A stretch of DNA of 64,000 nt, from NCBI GenBank assembly GCA_044508675.1, contig JBIQHF010000006.1, positions 62,001-126,000 of the forward strand, given 5' to 3'. Of the stretch, positions 62,100 through 64,000 are shown in pieces (the stretch's first letter is position 1; each line of letters starts with the position of its first letter). The notes under the pieces were generated by a model. It was not told the origin of the DNA, made no database searches, and saw nothing but the letters and a program-made list of their open reading frames with translations. The DNA is from Raineyella sp044508675 (GTDB lineage Bacteria; Actinomycetota; Actinomycetes; Propionibacteriales; Propionibacteriaceae). A program made the position numbers and the translations under genes.

Positions 62100-63410
62100 G
62101 TGCACGAGAACACCTCTGCCGGGCGTCGCACGTACGTGATCGACACCTCGGTGCTGCTCAGTGATCCGCGGGCCCTGACCCGATTCGAGGAGCACGACAT
62201 CGTGCTTCCACTGGTCGTGATCGCTGAGTTGGAGGCCAAGCGCCACCATCCGGAGCTTGGATATTTCGCGAGGAGCGCGCTGCGGTACCTGGACGACCTC
62301 CGGATCGCGCACGGCCACCTTGATGATCCGGTTCCCGTGAACGACCAGGGTGGCACCCTCCACGTGGAACTGAACCACACCGATCCCGAGCGGCTGCCGG
62401 TCGGGTTCCGGCTGGGGGACAACGACTCGCGCATCCTCGCGGTGGCGATCAACTACCAGAGCGAGGGTGCCGACGTCACGCTGGTCACCAAGGACCTGCC
62501 GATGCGCGTGAAGGCCTCCTCGGTCGGCCTGGAGGCCGACGAGTACCGCAACGAGTTGGTGTCGGACTCCGGTTGGACCGGGATGCGTGAACTCGAAGTG
62601 ACCAGCGACGACCTGACCAGGCTCTACGAGGAGGGCACGGTCGACATCGACGCCGCCCGTGACCTGCCGTGCCACACCGGGCTGGTGCTGCTCGGTGGCG
62701 GGTCCTCGGCGCTCGGCAGGGTCACCGCCGGCAAGCAGGTCCGGCTGGTCCGGCCCGAGGTCCAGGCGTTCGGCGTCCACGGTCGCTCGGCTGAGCAGAA
62801 GATCGCCCTCGACCTGTTGCTCGATCCGTCGGTGGGAATCGTCTCCCTGGGCGGCAGGGCCGGCACCGGCAAGTCGGCGCTGGCCCTGTGTGCCGGCCTG
62901 GAGGCGGTGCTCGAGCGCCAACAGCACGAGAAGGTGATCGTGTTCCGCCCGCTGTACGCGGTGGGTGGCCAGGAACTGGGCTACCTGCCCGGCAGTGAGG
63001 GCGAGAAGATGGCGCCCTGGGCACAGGCCGTCTTCGACACCCTCGGGGCCGTCGCCCATCGGAACGTGGTCGACGAAGTGGTCGAGCGAGGCCTGCTGGA
63101 GGTCCTCCCGCTGACCCACATCCGCGGTCGTTCCCTGCACGATGCGTTCGTCATCGTCGACGAGGCCCAGTCGCTGGAGCGCAACGTGCTGCTCACCGTG
63201 TTGAGCAGGGTCGGGCAGAACTCCCGCGTGGTCCTCACCCATGACGTGGCCCAGCGCGACAACCTCCGGGTCGGCCGTCACGACGGCGTCATCGCCGTGG
63301 TCGAGAAGCTCAAGGGGCACCCGCTCTTCGCACACGTCACGTTGACCCGATCCGAGCGCTCGCAGATCGCGGCGCTGGTCACCGAGATGTTGGAGGAGCC
63401 GCTGCACTGA
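62100..63410 (+). CDS. phoH2: PhoH2: PIN domain fused to PhoH NTPase
   Basis: A 436-residue protein. The PIN domain (residues 8-150) has YVIDTSVLLSDPRAL and acidic residues DNDSRILAVA and TKDLPMRVKA. The PhoH part has Walker A GGRAGTGKSALAL (about residue 252) and Walker B FVIVDEAQSLERN (about residue 353). PhoH2 proteins unwind and cut RNA. GTG 62100 follows GGAAGGAA; a longer start at 61893 would overlap the hairpin and lacks a site. The gene is followed by a hairpin terminator. Confidence 0.93.
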   Translation: MHENTSAGRRTYVIDTSVLLSDPRALTRFEEHDIVLPLVVIAELEAKRHHPELGYFARSALRYLDDLRIAHGHLDDPVPVNDQGGTLHVELNHTDPERLPVGFRLGDNDSRILAVAINYQSEGADVTLVTKDLPMRVKASSVGLEADEYRNELVSDSGWTGMRELEVTSDDLTRLYEEGTVDIDAARDLPCHTGLVLLGGGSSALGRVTAGKQVRLVRPEVQAFGVHGRSAEQKIALDLLLDPSVGIVSLGGRAGTGKSALALCAGLEAVLERQQHEKVIVFRPLYAVGGQELGYLPGSEGEKMAPWAQAVFDTLGAVAHRNVVDEVVERGLLEVLPLTHIRGRSLHDAFVIVDEAQSLERNVLLTVLSRVGQNSRVVLTHDVAQRDNLRVGRHDGVIAVVEKLKGHPLFAHVTLTRSERSQIAALVTEMLEEPLH

Positions 63411-63455
63411 GCCGGTAGGCCCGTTCCGGCGACATCCGGTCGGGCCCGTAGGGAC

Positions 63456-63488
63456 GTTCGGCAGTCGGGCCCGGCCCGGCTGCCGAAC
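63456..63488 (+). terminator. Terminator after phoH2
   Basis: GTTCGGCAG (63456-63464) and CTGCCGAAC (63480-63488) form a nine-pair stem with a GC-rich loop. No clear T-run follows. Confidence 0.6.
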
Positions 63489-63613
63489 CATGCCCGGAGG
63501 CTCCGGGGTGGCCGCCGGATCGACAGGGCACCCTGTATGAGGTCCGTCACGGTTGTGCCATATCGCGTTCCTCCGGTTGGTCGCAAGGAAGTCAATGTCA
63601 CAGAATCATCACG

Positions 63614-64000
63614 ATGATGACCCGACGCTCTTCCTACCTGATGGCCGCTGCCTCCGGCCTGTTCGTGGCCGCGGTGGCCGTGACCCCGATGGTGGTCGAC
63701 CAGCGGCCCAGCCTCCAAGCCGTGCCCGCAGCCCCTGCCGCGGCGGTGATCGAGGCTCCGCCCCTCCAGACCCCCAGCCCGGAGCCCTCCTCGCGGGACG
63801 AGCAGGTCACCCGTGACCTCGAGCGGCCCGTCCTGGACGATGTCGCCGCCGAGCGGACCGCCTTCCAGGCCCAGGTGTCGGATGCGATCTCCACCGAGCA
63901 GGAGCGGCTCTCGGCCGAGGAGAAGGCGGCGCAGGAGAAGCGCCAGGCGGAGGAGCGGGCCAAGGAGGAGGCTGCCAAGGCGGCGCAGGCCAAGAAGGCG
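63614..64000 (+). CDS. Secreted coiled-coil protein, partial (cut by window end)
   Basis: An open frame from ATG 63614 to the window end, 129 residues. It has a basic start (MMTRRSSYLMAAA), a hydrophobic signal helix, a Pro/Ala-rich stretch (QAVPAAPAAAVIEAPPLQTP) and then a highly charged coiled coil (QERLSAEEKAAQEKRQAEE). The C-terminal domain is outside the window; peptidoglycan hydrolases of the NlpC/P60, M23 or Rpf type often have this front part. No Shine-Dalgarno site stands just before the ATG; AAGGAAG is 22 bases upstream. It continues beyond the window edge. Confidence 0.65.
   Translation, partial: MMTRRSSYLMAAASGLFVAAVAVTPMVVDQRPSLQAVPAAPAAAVIEAPPLQTPSPEPSSRDEQVTRDLERPVLDDVAAERTAFQAQVSDAISTEQERLSAEEKAAQEKRQAEERAKEEAAKAAQAKKA

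Overview
The window is chromosomal DNA from a high-GC Gram-positive actinobacterium, most likely of the order Propionibacteriales (Propionibacteriaceae-like). Clade markers seen in the sequence are a mycothiol-conjugate amidase (mca), a resuscitation-promoting factor (Rpf) with DUF348 repeats, an actinobacterial protein O-mannosyltransferase, the divisome pair Glp/SepX, a PIN-PhoH2 protein, DUF501 and DUF4307 proteins and a short Z-prenyl transferase. Genes are dense on both strands. I see no insertion sequence, prophage, integron or CRISPR array.

Layout. 1-3.2 kb: moeA/glp (cut by the window edge), moaC, a mog-type gene, rimJ-type acetyltransferase, sepX/glpR, then tRNA-Ala(CGC). 3.4-13 kb: an accessory block with a DUF5655 protein, a shortened NTF2-like protein, a MarR regulator facing an epoxide hydrolase across two matching operators, TetR plus DUF488, a quinone oxidoreductase, cysE, an APC permease between two copies of a conserved hairpin, an LpqH-like lipoprotein and a FAD oxidoreductase. 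13-36 kb: a housekeeping block with pmt, rsmI, tatD, rpfB, ksgA, ispE, marR, tetR, tRNA-Gln(TTG), an SDR, glmU, prs, rplY, pth, prsW, mfd, a SurA-like lipoprotein, mazG, eno, divIC, DUF501, ppx and a class-I-sized tRNA with a UAA anticodon. 36-41.9 kb: an HTH protein divergent from a 23-residue lysine-rich peptide, MFS, two membrane proteins, a zinc metallopeptidase and an orphan adenine methyltransferase. 41.9-53 kb: pntB/pntA, msrA, MFS-ung, an AI-2E transporter, a beta-repeat protein, greA, DUF4307, mca and a small membrane protein. 53-64 kb: a methyltransferase/unknown/metallopeptidase trio, a YyaL-type thioredoxin protein, glgX, hemolysin III, Z-prenyl transferase, phoH2 and the start of a secreted coiled-coil protein.

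The core order (glp-rimJ-sepX; pmt-rsmI-tatD-rpfB-ksgA-ispE; prs-glmU, rplY-pth; mfd-mazG-eno-divIC-DUF501-ppx-tRNA-Leu; greA-DUF4307-mca-small membrane protein-YyaL; hlyIII/Z-prenyl transferase; phoH2) follows, from memory, the Rv0994-Rv1095 region of Mycobacterium tuberculosis. That makes the accessory insertions easy to see.

The commonest regulatory pattern is a -10 hexamer (TANNNT or a close variant) placed 6-7 nt before the start codon with no Shine-Dalgarno sequence. I find it at about two dozen genes, so leaderless transcription is probably frequent, and I used it to choose several starts. Other observations worth checking are the duplicated covarying hairpin round the APC permease, the operators at marR/epoxide hydrolase and at HTH/Lys-rich peptide, the small ORF ahead of phoH2, and strong enrichment of the word CGTACG.
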